A stretch of DNA of 25,398 bases from Gemmatimonadota bacterium (GTDB taxonomy: Bacteria > Gemmatimonadota > Gemmatimonadetes > Gemmatimonadales > GWC2-71-9). Where the stretch lies: assembly GCA_029884275.1 (NCBI GenBank), contig JAOUIC010000002.1, positions 1 to 25,398 on the forward strand, in the 5' to 3' direction. This document shows, one piece after another, positions 14,519-23,516 of the stretch (positions are counted from its first letter, which is position 1; each line of letters begins with the position of its first letter). Both the position numbers and the translations under genes were made by a program. A model generated the notes under the pieces. It saw only the letters and a list, made by a program, of their open reading frames with translations, was not told where the DNA came from and made no database searches.

Positions 14519-17500
14519 GTGCTGATATCCGACTTCTCGATCCGGCAGCCGGTGGTCACCGTCGTGACGATGGTGGCGCTGGTCGTCTTCGGACTGATCG
14601 CCCTGTTCCAGGTCAAGACTGACGAATTCCCCGACGTGCAGCCGCCCTTCGTGTCGGTCGGGCTGGTCTACCCCGGCGCGGCGCCCGACGGCGTCGAACG
14701 CGAAGTGCTGGAGCCGGTGGAGGAGGCGATCGCCGCCATCAGCGGGGTGAAGAAGATCATGGGCTCCGCCCAGGACGGGTTCGGCCAGGTCATCATCGAG
14801 TTCCAGTTCACCAAGCCCCTGCTGGAAGCGACGCAGGATGTGCGGGACGCGATCTCCGCGATCCGGCAGGACCTGCCCCGCGAACTGGAAGAGCCGATCA
14901 TCCGCAAGATCTCCGACACCGACCGCCCGATCGTGTCGCTGGCGCTGTCGTCCGAGGTCCTGACCCCGGCGGAACTCACCCGCCTCGCCGACCCCGGCAT
15001 CGCGCGGGAACTGCGCTCGCTGCCCGGCGTGGCGGAGGTGACGGTGCTGGGCAAGCACGAGCGGGAGCTCACCGTGCTGCTCCGGCCGAGGGCGCTCCAG
15101 GCGGCCGGCATCAGCGTGGCCCAGGTGGTCGGCGCCCTCCAGTCGCAGAACCTGGCCGCCCCGGTCGGCCGGCTGGAGAGCGACTACGAGGAGCGGAGCA
15201 TCCGCCTCACGGGACGGCTGGAGGAACCGCAGGACTTCCTGCAGCTGGTGGTGGCGGAGCGGAGCGGCCGCCTGATCCGCCTCGGCGAGCTGGCCGAGGC
15301 CATCGACGGCACCGCGGAGCCGCGCTCGCTGGCGCTGTACAACGACCGCGAGGCGGTCGGCATCGATGTGCGGAAGGCGAAGGGATTCAGCACCACCGAT
15401 GTCAGCGGCCGGGTCCGCGACCGGATCGAGGCGATCAGGCCGACCCTGCCCGCCGGCGCCACGCTCGACCTCGTGAAGGACGGCGGCGAGCGGGTGAACC
15501 GGTCGGTGGCGAACGTGCAGGCGACGCTGGTGGAAGGCGCCCTGCTGACGGTGCTGGTGGTGTTCCTGTTCCTCAACTCGTGGCGCTCGACGATCATCAC
15601 CGGCCTGGCGCTGCCGGTGAGCGTGCTGGCCTCGTTCATCGCGGTGTGGGCTTTCGGGTTCACCCTCAACACCATGTCGCTGCTCGGGCTTTCGCTTGCG
15701 ATCGGCATCCTCATCGACGACGCGATCGTGGTGCGGGAGAACATCGTGCGCCACGTGGAGATGGGGAAGGACCATGTGACGGCGGCCCGCGAGGGCACCA
15801 ACGAGATCGGCCTGGCGGTGGCGGCGACGACGTTCTCGATCCTCTCCGTCTTCATCCCCATCGCCTTCCTGCCGGGCATCTCCGGGCAGTGGTTCAAGCC
15901 CTTCGGGCTCACCATCGCCTGCTCGGTGGCGGTGTCGCTGTTCGTCTCCTTCTCGCTCGACCCGATGCTGTCGGCTTACTGGCCCGATCCGCATCGCGCC
16001 GAGCACGATAAGGCGTGGGTCACACGGGCGCTGGACCGGTTCAACGCCTGGTTCGCGCGGCTGGCGGAGCACTACAAGGGCGTGATCGCGTGGGCCCTGG
16101 ACCACCGCTGGGCGGTGGTGGCGATCGCGATCGGCACGTTCGTGCTCGCCCTGGCGATGCCCGCGATGCGCCTGGTCGGAGTGAGTTTCTTCCCGCTGGA
16201 CGACCGCGCCGAGCTCAACATCCGGATCGAGACCCCGCCGGGTTCGAGCCTGGGCTACACCCAGCGGAAGGTCGAGGAGATCGTCAGCCAGGTCCGCGAC
16301 CACCCCGAAGTGCGGTACACCTACGCCACCCTCGGCGGCGGGTTGGCCGGCGCGGTGGACGAGGGCAACATCTACGTCCGGCTGAGCCGGCGCCATGAGC
16401 GGGAGATCTCGGCCGAGGAGTTCGCCGCGCTGGTGCGCGGCATGACCGACCGGTTGACCGGGGTCAAAGTGGCGGTGTTCACCAATGAATTCGGCGGCGG
16501 CCGGAAGGCGCTGCAACTGGAGGTCCGCGGCAGCGACATCCCGACCCTGAGCGCCACGGCGGAGCAGGTGCTGGCAGAGGTCTCCCAGGTGCCGGGAGCG
16601 GTGGACCTGAGCATGACCTCGAAGGGCCAGAAGCCAGAAGTCACCATCTCGCTCAACCGCGGGCTGGCCGGTGCCCTCGGCGTCACCGTCGGCGATGTGG
16701 CCCAGTCGGTGCGCCCCGCCTTCGCCGGGATCGACGCCGGCGACTGGGTCGACCCCAGCGGCGAGACCCGTGACGTCCAGGTCCGGCTGGTTCCGGAGAG
16801 CCGGTCACGGCCGGAGGACCTGCGCCGGCTGCCGCTGCTGGTGCGGCGGCCCGCCGGTCTTCCCGCAACCATCCCCCTTGGCCAGGTGGCCGATGTCACC
16901 GAGGCGCTGGGACCGGCGGTCATCAACCACCTGAACCGCGACCCGGTCGTCACGGTGGAGGGGAACGTCAGCGGCCGGCCCAGCGCCGAGGTGAACGCGG
17001 ATATCCGCGCGCGGCTCAGCAAGCTGCAGCTGCCGCCCGGGGTACGCATCACCGAAGGCGGCGACGCCGAGCAGCAGGACGAGGTGTTCGGCAACATCTT
17101 CATCGCCCTCGGCGTGGCGGTGATGTTCATGTACCTCATCCTGGTGATGCAGTTCGGCTCGTTCGTCGACCCGCTCGCGATCCTGCTGTCGCTGCCGCTC
17201 TCGATGATCGGCGTCATGCTGGGGCTGGCCGTGAGCGGCCTCACGATCAACATCATGAGCCTCATCGGCGTGATCCTGCTCATGGGGATCGTGGCCAAGA
17301 ACGCGATCCTGCTGATCGACTTCGCCAAGTGGGCGCGGGAACGCCGCGGCCTCGCGCTCCGGGAGGCGCTGATCGAGGCCGGCGCCATCCGGCTCCGGCC
17401 GATCCTGATGACGACCTTCGCCCTGATCGCGGGCATGCTGCCGGTGGCCCTCGGGCGCGGCGAGGGCGCCCAGTTCCGTCAGCCGCTCGGCGTCTCGGTG

Positions 17501-17674
17501 ATCGGGGGAGTCTTCACCTCGACACTCCTCACACTGATCGCGATCCCGACCTTCTACGAGATCCTGGACGAGATCCGCACCTGGATGCTCGGCAAGGTCA
17601 AGCAGGTCGTCGGCGCCGAGGCGTTCGAGGGGGTCGCGCGGGCAGTGACCGGAGAGCACGAGGTCGGGCCGTAG
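14519..17674 (+). CDS. RND multidrug efflux pump, HAE1/AcrB-type
   Basis: A 1051-aa inner-membrane pump of normal length. It begins at GTG 14519 after GGAAGGAG. TM1 follows ISDFSIRQPVVTVV. Two large periplasmic loops separate the membrane blocks. The proton-relay residues are present: D400-D401 in TM4 (GILIDDAIVVREN) and K927 in TM10 (GIVAKNAILLIDFAK). The pattern PDVQPPFVSVGLVYPGAAPD near the N-terminus is typical of the HAE1 group rather than the heavy-metal CusA group. It exports hydrophobic or amphiphilic compounds using the proton gradient; the drug range cannot be predicted. It is the fourth gene of the TetR-controlled operon. Confidence 0.96.
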   Translation: MLISDFSIRQPVVTVVTMVALVVFGLIALFQVKTDEFPDVQPPFVSVGLVYPGAAPDGVEREVLEPVEEAIAAISGVKKIMGSAQDGFGQVIIEFQFTKPLLEATQDVRDAISAIRQDLPRELEEPIIRKISDTDRPIVSLALSSEVLTPAELTRLADPGIARELRSLPGVAEVTVLGKHERELTVLLRPRALQAAGISVAQVVGALQSQNLAAPVGRLESDYEERSIRLTGRLEEPQDFLQLVVAERSGRLIRLGELAEAIDGTAEPRSLALYNDREAVGIDVRKAKGFSTTDVSGRVRDRIEAIRPTLPAGATLDLVKDGGERVNRSVANVQATLVEGALLTVLVVFLFLNSWRSTIITGLALPVSVLASFIAVWAFGFTLNTMSLLGLSLAIGILIDDAIVVRENIVRHVEMGKDHVTAAREGTNEIGLAVAATTFSILSVFIPIAFLPGISGQWFKPFGLTIACSVAVSLFVSFSLDPMLSAYWPDPHRAEHDKAWVTRALDRFNAWFARLAEHYKGVIAWALDHRWAVVAIAIGTFVLALAMPAMRLVGVSFFPLDDRAELNIRIETPPGSSLGYTQRKVEEIVSQVRDHPEVRYTYATLGGGLAGAVDEGNIYVRLSRRHEREISAEEFAALVRGMTDRLTGVKVAVFTNEFGGGRKALQLEVRGSDIPTLSATAEQVLAEVSQVPGAVDLSMTSKGQKPEVTISLNRGLAGALGVTVGDVAQSVRPAFAGIDAGDWVDPSGETRDVQVRLVPESRSRPEDLRRLPLLVRRPAGLPATIPLGQVADVTEALGPAVINHLNRDPVVTVEGNVSGRPSAEVNADIRARLSKLQLPPGVRITEGGDAEQQDEVFGNIFIALGVAVMFMYLILVMQFGSFVDPLAILLSLPLSMIGVMLGLAVSGLTINIMSLIGVILLMGIVAKNAILLIDFAKWARERRGLALREALIEAGAIRLRPILMTTFALIAGMLPVALGRGEGAQFRQPLGVSVIGGVFTSTLLTLIAIPTFYEILDEIRTWMLGKVKQVVGAEAFEGVARAVTGEHEVGP

Positions 17675-17732
17675 CTTGCCGCGCGGGGAACGGGGCAGCA
17701 GATCCATACACGGAACCAGACAGGAGGCCAGC

Positions 17733-18335
17733 GTGCGAGTCTTCCCACTTCCCACCGGTCTTCGGGCCCCCTTGTGGGTCGCCGCGGTGGCCACCATGGC
17801 GCTTGGTGCCACTGGCGCCGCAGCCCAGCAGGGCGCGCAGGTATTCATCAATCGGCACCCCCTCCCCGCGGACACACTGCAACTGCTCGAGCGGACCTTC
17901 AGCACCAGGGTCCCGCCGGGTCGATACTGGTACGACCGGTATTCCGGTGCGTGGGGGCTGGAGGACGGCCCGACCCAGGGCTTCACGATCGCGGGATTGC
18001 CTCTAGGGGGCCCGCTGCCGGCCGACATCTCGAAAGGCGGCACCCAGGTGTTCATCAACGGGCGCGAACTCCATCCGGTGGATGTTCAGGGCCTTGCCCG
18101 CCTGGTGGGACCTGTCGCGCCGGGCCGGTACTGGCTCGACGCTCAGGGGTACACCGGTTACGAGGGTGGCCAGGCACTCGCCAATCTGCGTGTGCTCGCC
18201 CAGTCACTCTATCGGCAAGGCGCCGGCGTGGGTGAGAACTACGGCGGTGGAGCCGGCGCCTACGGCAATCTGAACACCGGCATTGGCATCATCACCGACG
18301 GCGAGGGCGGCGCCGCCGTGTTCACCAGGCCGTGA
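17733..18335 (+). CDS. small secreted protein with two VFIN/PGRYW repeats, unknown function
   Basis: A 200-aa predicted secreted protein. I start it at GTG 17733 because CAGGAGG lies just upstream; an ATG at 17676 adds an unlikely charged leader. A signal peptide ends near residue 31 (ALGATGAAAQQ). Two copies of a ~43-residue unit follow, at residues 36-79 and 105-146. They share QVFIN, a Leu-rich middle and PGRYW-x-D-x-x-G-x-x-G-x-E. The tail is Gly-rich. Aromatic Trp/Tyr clusters suggest ligand or glycan contact, but I recognise no named domain. It lies 58 bp after the RND gene on the same strand and could be co-transcribed with the pump. No catalytic pattern is visible. Confidence 0.75.
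   Translation: MRVFPLPTGLRAPLWVAAVATMALGATGAAAQQGAQVFINRHPLPADTLQLLERTFSTRVPPGRYWYDRYSGAWGLEDGPTQGFTIAGLPLGGPLPADISKGGTQVFINGRELHPVDVQGLARLVGPVAPGRYWLDAQGYTGYEGGQALANLRVLAQSLYRQGAGVGENYGGGAGAYGNLNTGIGIITDGEGGAAVFTRP
17838..18170 (+). repeat. internal protein repeat pair
   Basis: Protein-level repeats encoded at 17838-17969 and 18045-18170. Shared positions are Q-V-F-I-N at the start and P-G-R-Y-W-x-D with G and E-x-G at the end. The spacing between the blocks differs by one or two residues. The DNA is diverged, so the duplication is old. Confidence 0.65.
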
Positions 18336-18340
18336 CCTCC

Positions 18341-18356
18341 CCGGCGGCTTCGCTGG
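18341..18356. terminator. weak hairpin between convergent genes
   Basis: CCGGCG-GCTT-CGCTGG forms a 6-bp stem with one wobble pair, 6 bp after the repeat-protein stop. It has no U tract, so support is weak. Confidence 0.25.
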
Positions 18357-18374
18357 ACCCGCCCGCACATCAGC

Positions 18375-19457
18375 TTAGGGACGCAGCGGACGCGCCAGCA
18401 CCGTGTCCCAGGCGGCGAGCGCCGGCTTGGGAATGAGCAGAGTGTCCACCAACCCGAGGTAGGCGAAGAGCGGCAGGATGGAGCCGGGAGGCAGGGGCAC
18501 GGCGGAGAGCTGAAGATCAGTGAATGTGATCTGGAAGAGTCCTGCGGCATCGGCGTGATCGAGGATGCGTGCCTGTCGGCCGATATACCTCGCCTGCATC
18601 TCGGGAGAGCCGGGCGTGCCCCCGGCCGGGACGGAGGTCCAGCCTCCTTCAAGCACGATGACGGGGAGCGGGTCACTCGAGGTCAATCGCGAGTAGTAGT
18701 CGAGCGGGACGCTGTCGGGATCGGCGAATCCCCCGAGATAGGGATAGCTGGACAGCCCCAACGCATCCATGAATGGGAAGTCCGTCCGATCCGGCCCGAT
18801 CCCGGCGAAGGCTCCGCCTCCCACTCCTGCCAAGCGCCCCCACGCCACTTCCACCTGCACGCTGATGAGGAGTGGCGTCGCGCTTCCTGCCACGGCGCGC
18901 TCCTGCGCCGCCGCGTTGACCATCGTGACGAGTGCCGAGTACACCGGGGCCGGCGCGGCGAGCCGGATCAGGTTGGTCTCTGCCGCCAGGCTCAGGTAAT
19001 CGGGACGGAGAATGGAATCCACCGCCGCCACGTACTCGCGATACAGCCGCTGGACCGCCGTATCGGTGATGCTGCGGCCTGCGGCGACCAATTCGGGGGC
19101 TTCGGCTGATCGGTTCAAACCGTCGGTCACGTCCAGCGCCACGACCACGCCCCTCCCCGTCGCGCGGTAGTAATCGACCAGGGGAAGCCGGACGACGCGC
19201 ACCTCGGTCGCGGCGGCGGTGTCCGCGAGGAGGACCGTCCAGGGAATGGAGAGCTGGATCAGACCGGCATCGGAGTGCTGCGCCGCCAGGGTGAGCGTTG
19301 GCAGGACGATACTGGTGTCGGGCCGCGGCGGGATGGCCGAGAAGCCCATCATGTACCGCCGGTGGCTGGTCTCGGGGCCGGAATGACCGTCGTCGCACCC
19401 GGCGAAGGCGCCGCACAGGGCGGCAACGGCCGCCACGGGGACCAGGAGCCGCCGCAT
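18375..19457 (-). CDS. lipoprotein resembling TIM-barrel glycoside hydrolases (clan GH-A-like)
   Basis: A 360-aa predicted lipoprotein with lipobox FAGC (C21) followed by Asp-Asp. The body reads like a TIM barrel: VVRLPLVDYYRATGRGVVVA, DYLSLAAETNL, ALGLSSYPYLGGF and LPVIVLEGGWTS. E160 (in AAETN) and E270 (in VLEGGW) are about 110 residues apart at strand ends, as expected for the acid/base and nucleophile of clan GH-A retaining enzymes. The first lacks the usual Asn-Glu order, so activity is not certain. The ATG overlaps the tesA stop by one base (TGATG), so translation is coupled. It probably works in the envelope beside the TesA esterase; the substrate is unknown. A catalytically inactive sugar-binding barrel is the alternative. 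Confidence 0.7.
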   Translation of the reverse strand: MRRLLVPVAAVAALCGAFAGCDDGHSGPETSHRRYMMGFSAIPPRPDTSIVLPTLTLAAQHSDAGLIQLSIPWTVLLADTAAATEVRVVRLPLVDYYRATGRGVVVALDVTDGLNRSAEAPELVAAGRSITDTAVQRLYREYVAAVDSILRPDYLSLAAETNLIRLAAPAPVYSALVTMVNAAAQERAVAGSATPLLISVQVEVAWGRLAGVGGGAFAGIGPDRTDFPFMDALGLSSYPYLGGFADPDSVPLDYYSRLTSSDPLPVIVLEGGWTSVPAGGTPGSPEMQARYIGRQARILDHADAAGLFQITFTDLQLSAVPLPPGSILPLFAYLGLVDTLLIPKPALAAWDTVLARPLRP

Positions 19458-20191
19458 CAGGGCCGCCTTTCGAGCAATGGTTCCAGCCCACGCCAGACGG
19501 TTGCCGCCACGATGCGGGCTCCGGCCGAGTTAGGATGAATGCCGTCATCCTGGTTCAGCGAATCCACGCCGGCCACCCCATCCAGGATGAACCGCAGCAA
19601 CGGCACCCGGTTGGCGTTCGCGAGCGCGGGGTAGATGGCGCGGAACCGCCGGATGTAGTCGGCGCCGAGGTTGGGCATCGCCTCCATCGAGGCCAGTACG
19701 ATCATCGTGCCAGGGGACTTCTCCCGGGTGCGGTCGAGCATCGCCTGGATGTTGGCCCTGATCGAGTCGGGGTCCTGGCCCCGGAGCCCGTCGTTGGCGC
19801 CGGTCTCGATTACCAGCACCGCCGGCTTGCCGCGCAGCACCCATTCGACGCGCCTGAGGGCGCCAGCCGACGACTCGCCGCTCACCCCGGCGTTGACGAC
19901 CTCGTAGTCGAGTCCGGCCGAGTCCGCCAGGCGCTGGACGACGGCCGGGTAGGCGCTGTCGGGGTCGAGCCCGTACCCGGCGGTGAGGGATGTGCCGAGG
20001 AAGACGATCGCCGGCCGGTCCCCGGTCGCCGCGGCCGCGCCGTGAGTCGCCGCCACGGCCGGCGCCCGGTCTCTGGCCGGCGCGCCGCCGCCGGGTTCCC
20101 CGCATGCGGAGAGCAGGACGATCCCGACCCCCATTAGAATCCGGGCCGGCGATGGCGGCACCGCGTTCAACGTCTTCACAGGCAAGGTCAT
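19457..20191 (-). CDS. tesA: TesA-type SGNH esterase/thioesterase, lipoprotein form
   Basis: A 244-aa SGNH hydrolase. The nucleophile block is GTSLTAGYGLDPDSAYP, with Thr in place of the Asp of classical GDSL. The Gly/Asn oxyanion blocks are NAGVSGESSAG and GANDGLRG, and the catalytic Asp/His block is DGIHPNSAG. The N-terminus has K6 and R17, then LMGVGIVLLSAC, so C30 is likely lipidated and the enzyme is anchored rather than free in the periplasm. The start at 20191 gives a proper signal; the ATG at 20134 would leave only ten residues before the cysteine. It diverges from a YbbA-YbbP type ABC transporter, the same neighbours as E. coli tesA, where the proteins are thought to act together on hydrophobic or acylated molecules. 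Confidence 0.9.
   Translation of the reverse strand: MTLPVKTLNAVPPSPARILMGVGIVLLSACGEPGGGAPARDRAPAVAATHGAAAATGDRPAIVFLGTSLTAGYGLDPDSAYPAVVQRLADSAGLDYEVVNAGVSGESSAGALRRVEWVLRGKPAVLVIETGANDGLRGQDPDSIRANIQAMLDRTREKSPGTMIVLASMEAMPNLGADYIRRFRAIYPALANANRVPLLRFILDGVAGVDSLNQDDGIHPNSAGARIVAATVWRGLEPLLERRP
20135..20140 (+). promoter_or_regulatory. candidate -10 box for the ybbA operon
   Basis: TAGAAT matches TATAAT at five of six positions and lies 49 bp before the ybbA ATG, inside the tesA coding region. No -35 is recognisable at 16-18 nt. Confidence 0.3.
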
Positions 20192-20879
20192 GATCAGGGC
20201 TGAGGCGCTCACCAAGGAATATCGCTCCGGCGGACAGACGCTCGCCGTGCTGAAGGATATCAACTTCGAGATCGCGACGAGCGACCTCGTGGCGATCGTC
20301 GGCCCCTCGGGCAGCGGCAAGACCACGCTGCTTGGCCTGATGGCCGGCCTCGACCGCCCCACCCGCGGCCATGTCCTGGTGGATGGCCAGGATCTCTCCA
20401 GCATGAGCGAAGATGCGCTGGCACGTTTCCGGGCCGAGCGGGTGGGATTCGTGTTTCAGTCGTTCCACCTGATCCCCACCCTCACGGCACGGGAGAATGT
20501 GCAGGTCCCGCTCGAGCTGCGCGGCGAGGACGCCGAGGCGCGGGCGGACGAGCTCCTCTCTCGAGTCGGGCTCGACGGCCGGGGGCACCACTACCCGGCC
20601 CAGCTCTCCGGAGGGGAACAGCAGCGGGTAGCGCTGGCGCGCGCCTTCAGCAACCGGCCCCGGATTCTCTTCGCCGACGAGCCGACCGGCAACCTCGACG
20701 CCGAGACCGGCGCCCGGGTGGTCGACATCATGCTCGAGCTCAACCGGGAGCTCGGCACCACCACGGTGCTGGTGACACACGACCTCGCGCTGGCCCGGAA
20801 GGCGCGACGGATCATCCGGCTGGCGAACGGAGAAGTGGCGAGCGACGAGGCGACCGCATCGGCGGGAGGCATGGCGTGA
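20190..20879 (+). CDS. ybbA: ABC transporter ATPase, YbbA/LolD/MacB type
   Basis: A 229-aa cytoplasmic ATPase with all motifs intact. Walker A is GPSGSGKT (residues 38-45), the Q-loop glutamine is Q90, the signature is LSGGEQQ (139-145), Walker B is ILFADE (159-164) and the D-loop is GNLD. The switch histidine is in LVTHDLA. It energises the YbbP-type permease encoded next, probably coupling ATP hydrolysis to mechanical movement rather than classical import. The ATG at 20190 overlaps the divergent tesA start codon in the sequence CATG. Only a weak AGG lies upstream. YbbA rather than LolD is chosen from the tesA and ybbP neighbours. Confidence 0.95.
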   Translation: MIRAEALTKEYRSGGQTLAVLKDINFEIATSDLVAIVGPSGSGKTTLLGLMAGLDRPTRGHVLVDGQDLSSMSEDALARFRAERVGFVFQSFHLIPTLTARENVQVPLELRGEDAEARADELLSRVGLDGRGHHYPAQLSGGEQQRVALARAFSNRPRILFADEPTGNLDAETGARVVDIMLELNRELGTTTVLVTHDLALARKARRIIRLANGEVASDEATASAGGMA

Positions 20880-23443
20880 CCAGCCTCGGCTTCGTCGCCC
20901 GCATGACGTGGCGCGAGGCGCGCGCCTCGGGCCGGCGCCTGTTCCTGCTCACCGCGGCAATCTCCATCGGAGTCGCCGCCCTGGTGGCGATCGAGTCCTT
21001 CACCGACAACCTGCGGACCGCGATCGAGGGACAGTCCCGGGCCCTGCTGGGCGGCGACCTGGCGGTGAGCCTCCGCAGCCGGCCCGATTCCGCCTTCCGC
21101 GACACGCTCGACGCCCTCGCCCGCGCAGCGGGCTCGGACCCGGCCCGCGACCAGGCGGAGGTGGTCAGCTTCGCGGGGATGGCCTACGTCACCCGGACCG
21201 AGGGAGCGCGGCTGGTCAGGGTCAGCGCCATCAGCGGCGGGTATCCCTACTACGGCACGGTCCGTACCGACCCCGAGGGCGCGTGGCAGCAGCTGGGCGC
21301 CGGCCAGGCCACCCTCGTCGACCCCTCGTTCCTGACCGCGCTCGGCGCCGAGATCGGCGATACCATGGCGCTGGGCGAGAGCCGGTTCGTCATCGCCGGG
21401 ACCGTCACCAGCTTCCCCGGCGATGTCGGAATCCGCAGCGCCTTCGGCCCGCGGGTCTTCATCCCGGGCCGACTGCTCGAGGAGACCGGGCTGCTCGCCT
21501 TCGGCAGCCGCGCGGAATACGAGTGGTTCCTGCGGACGCCGGCGACGCTCGACACCAGGGACTTCGCGTCCATCTGGCGCCCGGTCGTCCGGGCCATGCA
21601 GGGGAGACTCCGCAGCGCCATCGAGGAGGAGCGCGACCTCCAGCAGAACCTCGACCAGCTGGGCCGGTACCTCGGGCTGGTGGCGCTGATCGCCATCCTG
21701 CTCGGCGGTATCGGCGTGGGCAGCGCGGTGCAGGTGTTCGTGCGCCGGAAGCGCGATTCCATCGCGGTGCTCCGCTGCCTGGGCGCCACCAGCCGCCAGG
21801 TCTTCGCCGTCTACCTGCTGCAGGCGGCACTGATGGGCCTGGCCGGCAGCGCGCTGGGTGTCGGACTCGGCATTGCCATCCAGCTGCTCCTGCCGATGGT
21901 GTTCGGCGCCTTCCTGCCGCTCGAGGTGTCGGTGCACCCCACCATGCGCGCGGTCACGACCGGACTCGGCGTCGGAGTCTGGGTCGCCACGGTGTTCGCC
22001 CTGCTGCCGCTCCTCGCGGTCCGCCGGGTGCCGCCGCTCGCGGTCCTCAGGCGCGACGTCGAGGCCGGAACGGCGGTGCCGCCCGACCGCTGGACCTGGC
22101 TGGCGCGCGGCGCGCTGGCGCTGAGCGTCATCGGGCTGGCAAGCCTCCAGGTCGGCAGCCTGGTGCGGGGACTCGCCTTCGCCGGCGGGGTGGGCGGCGC
22201 GGTGCTCATCCTCTGGCTCTCGGCCCTGGCCCTCATCCGCGGCTTGCGCCGCTGGTTCCCGCGGGGACTGCCGTACGTCCATCGCCAGGGACTGGCGAAC
22301 CTCTACCGGCCGGCCAACCAGACGGTCGCGGTGGTGCTGGCGCTGGGCTTCGGGGCGTTCCTTCTCGGAGCCCTGGCGGTCATGCAGCACAACCTGCTCC
22401 GCCACTTCGCCCTCGACAGCGGCATCGGGCGACCCAACCTGGTCTTCTTCGACATCCAGCCGGACCAGCTGGCGGATGTCGAGGGTCGCATCCGCGCGGC
22501 CGGGCTCCCGCTGCAACCCCAGGTCGCCATAGTGCCGATGCGGATCCGCTCGGTGAAGGGGCAGTCGGCCCGCGAGATTCTTTACGACACCACCAGGTAC
22601 CAGGAGGGCACGGACCGGATCCAGCCGTGGGCGGTGAGGCGTGAGTACCGCTCCACGTATCGCGACACGGTGGTCGGCTCGGAAAAGCTGGTTGTGGGCG
22701 ACTGGCCGGCGACCGTGCCGGCCGGGACCGTCCCGGTTTCCCTCGAGGTGGGAATCGCCTCGGACCTCACGGTCACCGTCCGTGACACCATCGTGTGGGA
22801 CATCCAGGGGGTGGCGGTGACCAGCGTGGTCGCAAGCCTCCGCGAGGTGAACTGGGCGCGCTTCGAACCGAACTTCTTCGCGGTGTTCCCGAGCGAGGCC
22901 ATTCAGGACGCCCCGCAGAGCCATGTGCTGCTCAGCCGAGTCGATGATCCGGCCGTCATGGGACGGCTGCAGCGCGAGATCGTCGAGCGCCATCCCAACG
23001 TCACCACCATCGACCTGACGTCTTTGCAGCGGACCATCGAGAAGGTCATTGGCAGCGTGATTCTCGCGGTCAGGTTCATGGCGCTGTTCAGCCTGGCGAC
23101 GGGGCTGGTGGTACTGGTCTCCGCCCTGGCGACCAGCCGCCACCAGCGGGTGCGCGAGGCGGCGCTGCTCAAGACCCTGGGCGCCACCAAACAGCAGGTG
23201 ATGCGGGTGATGGTCACCGAATACGCCGCCCTCGGCATCCTCGCGGCGGTGGTGGCCACCGCGCTGGCCACGGCGGGCGGCTGGGCCATCATGAAGTGGG
23301 TGTTCGAGCTGCCGTTCACGGCGCCGTGGGCCGCATTCGCCTGGCTGGCAGCGGCGCTGGTGGCGATGCCGGTCCTCACCGGCTTCTGGAGCACCGCCGA
23401 CCTGTTCCGCCGCACACCCATGGAGGTGCTCCGGGCCGAGTGA
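20876..23443 (+). CDS. ybbP: ABC transporter permease, YbbP type with two FtsX domains
   Basis: An 855-aa membrane protein. TM1 is near residues 22-40, followed by a large MacB-like periplasmic domain (~45-255). The first FtsX domain spans ~262-400 (IAILLGGIGVGSAVQVFVRR, RDSIAVLRCLGATSRQVFAV). Extra membrane segments lie around 410-510, and a second periplasmic domain spans ~515-720. A C-terminal FtsX domain follows (ATGLVVLVSALATSRHQRVR, AALLKTLGATKQQVMRVMV) and ends in PMEVLRAE. This two-unit layout is that of E. coli YbbP (about 800 aa). The GTG start overlaps the ybbA stop by 4 nt (GTGA), with GGGAGG upstream. With YbbA and the TesA lipoprotein it should form an envelope complex handling hydrophobic molecules. 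Confidence 0.92.
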   Translation: MTSLGFVARMTWREARASGRRLFLLTAAISIGVAALVAIESFTDNLRTAIEGQSRALLGGDLAVSLRSRPDSAFRDTLDALARAAGSDPARDQAEVVSFAGMAYVTRTEGARLVRVSAISGGYPYYGTVRTDPEGAWQQLGAGQATLVDPSFLTALGAEIGDTMALGESRFVIAGTVTSFPGDVGIRSAFGPRVFIPGRLLEETGLLAFGSRAEYEWFLRTPATLDTRDFASIWRPVVRAMQGRLRSAIEEERDLQQNLDQLGRYLGLVALIAILLGGIGVGSAVQVFVRRKRDSIAVLRCLGATSRQVFAVYLLQAALMGLAGSALGVGLGIAIQLLLPMVFGAFLPLEVSVHPTMRAVTTGLGVGVWVATVFALLPLLAVRRVPPLAVLRRDVEAGTAVPPDRWTWLARGALALSVIGLASLQVGSLVRGLAFAGGVGGAVLILWLSALALIRGLRRWFPRGLPYVHRQGLANLYRPANQTVAVVLALGFGAFLLGALAVMQHNLLRHFALDSGIGRPNLVFFDIQPDQLADVEGRIRAAGLPLQPQVAIVPMRIRSVKGQSAREILYDTTRYQEGTDRIQPWAVRREYRSTYRDTVVGSEKLVVGDWPATVPAGTVPVSLEVGIASDLTVTVRDTIVWDIQGVAVTSVVASLREVNWARFEPNFFAVFPSEAIQDAPQSHVLLSRVDDPAVMGRLQREIVERHPNVTTIDLTSLQRTIEKVIGSVILAVRFMALFSLATGLVVLVSALATSRHQRVREAALLKTLGATKQQVMRVMVTEYAALGILAAVVATALATAGGWAIMKWVFELPFTAPWAAFAWLAAALVAMPVLTGFWSTADLFRRTPMEVLRAE

Positions 23444-23516
23444 CCGGACGCCCCTTACGCTGGACGCCGGTGGCCGTAGCTTTGAACGTCCCTCTTCATT
23501 TGAGACTTGGAGTCGC

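Noticed and set aside
13163..16516. Minus-strand 1117-codon open frame opposite the TolC, adaptor and RND genes
   Set aside because: It spans three well-identified genes, has a His/Arg/Asp/Gln-rich low-complexity composition and no domain. It is a codon-bias shadow.
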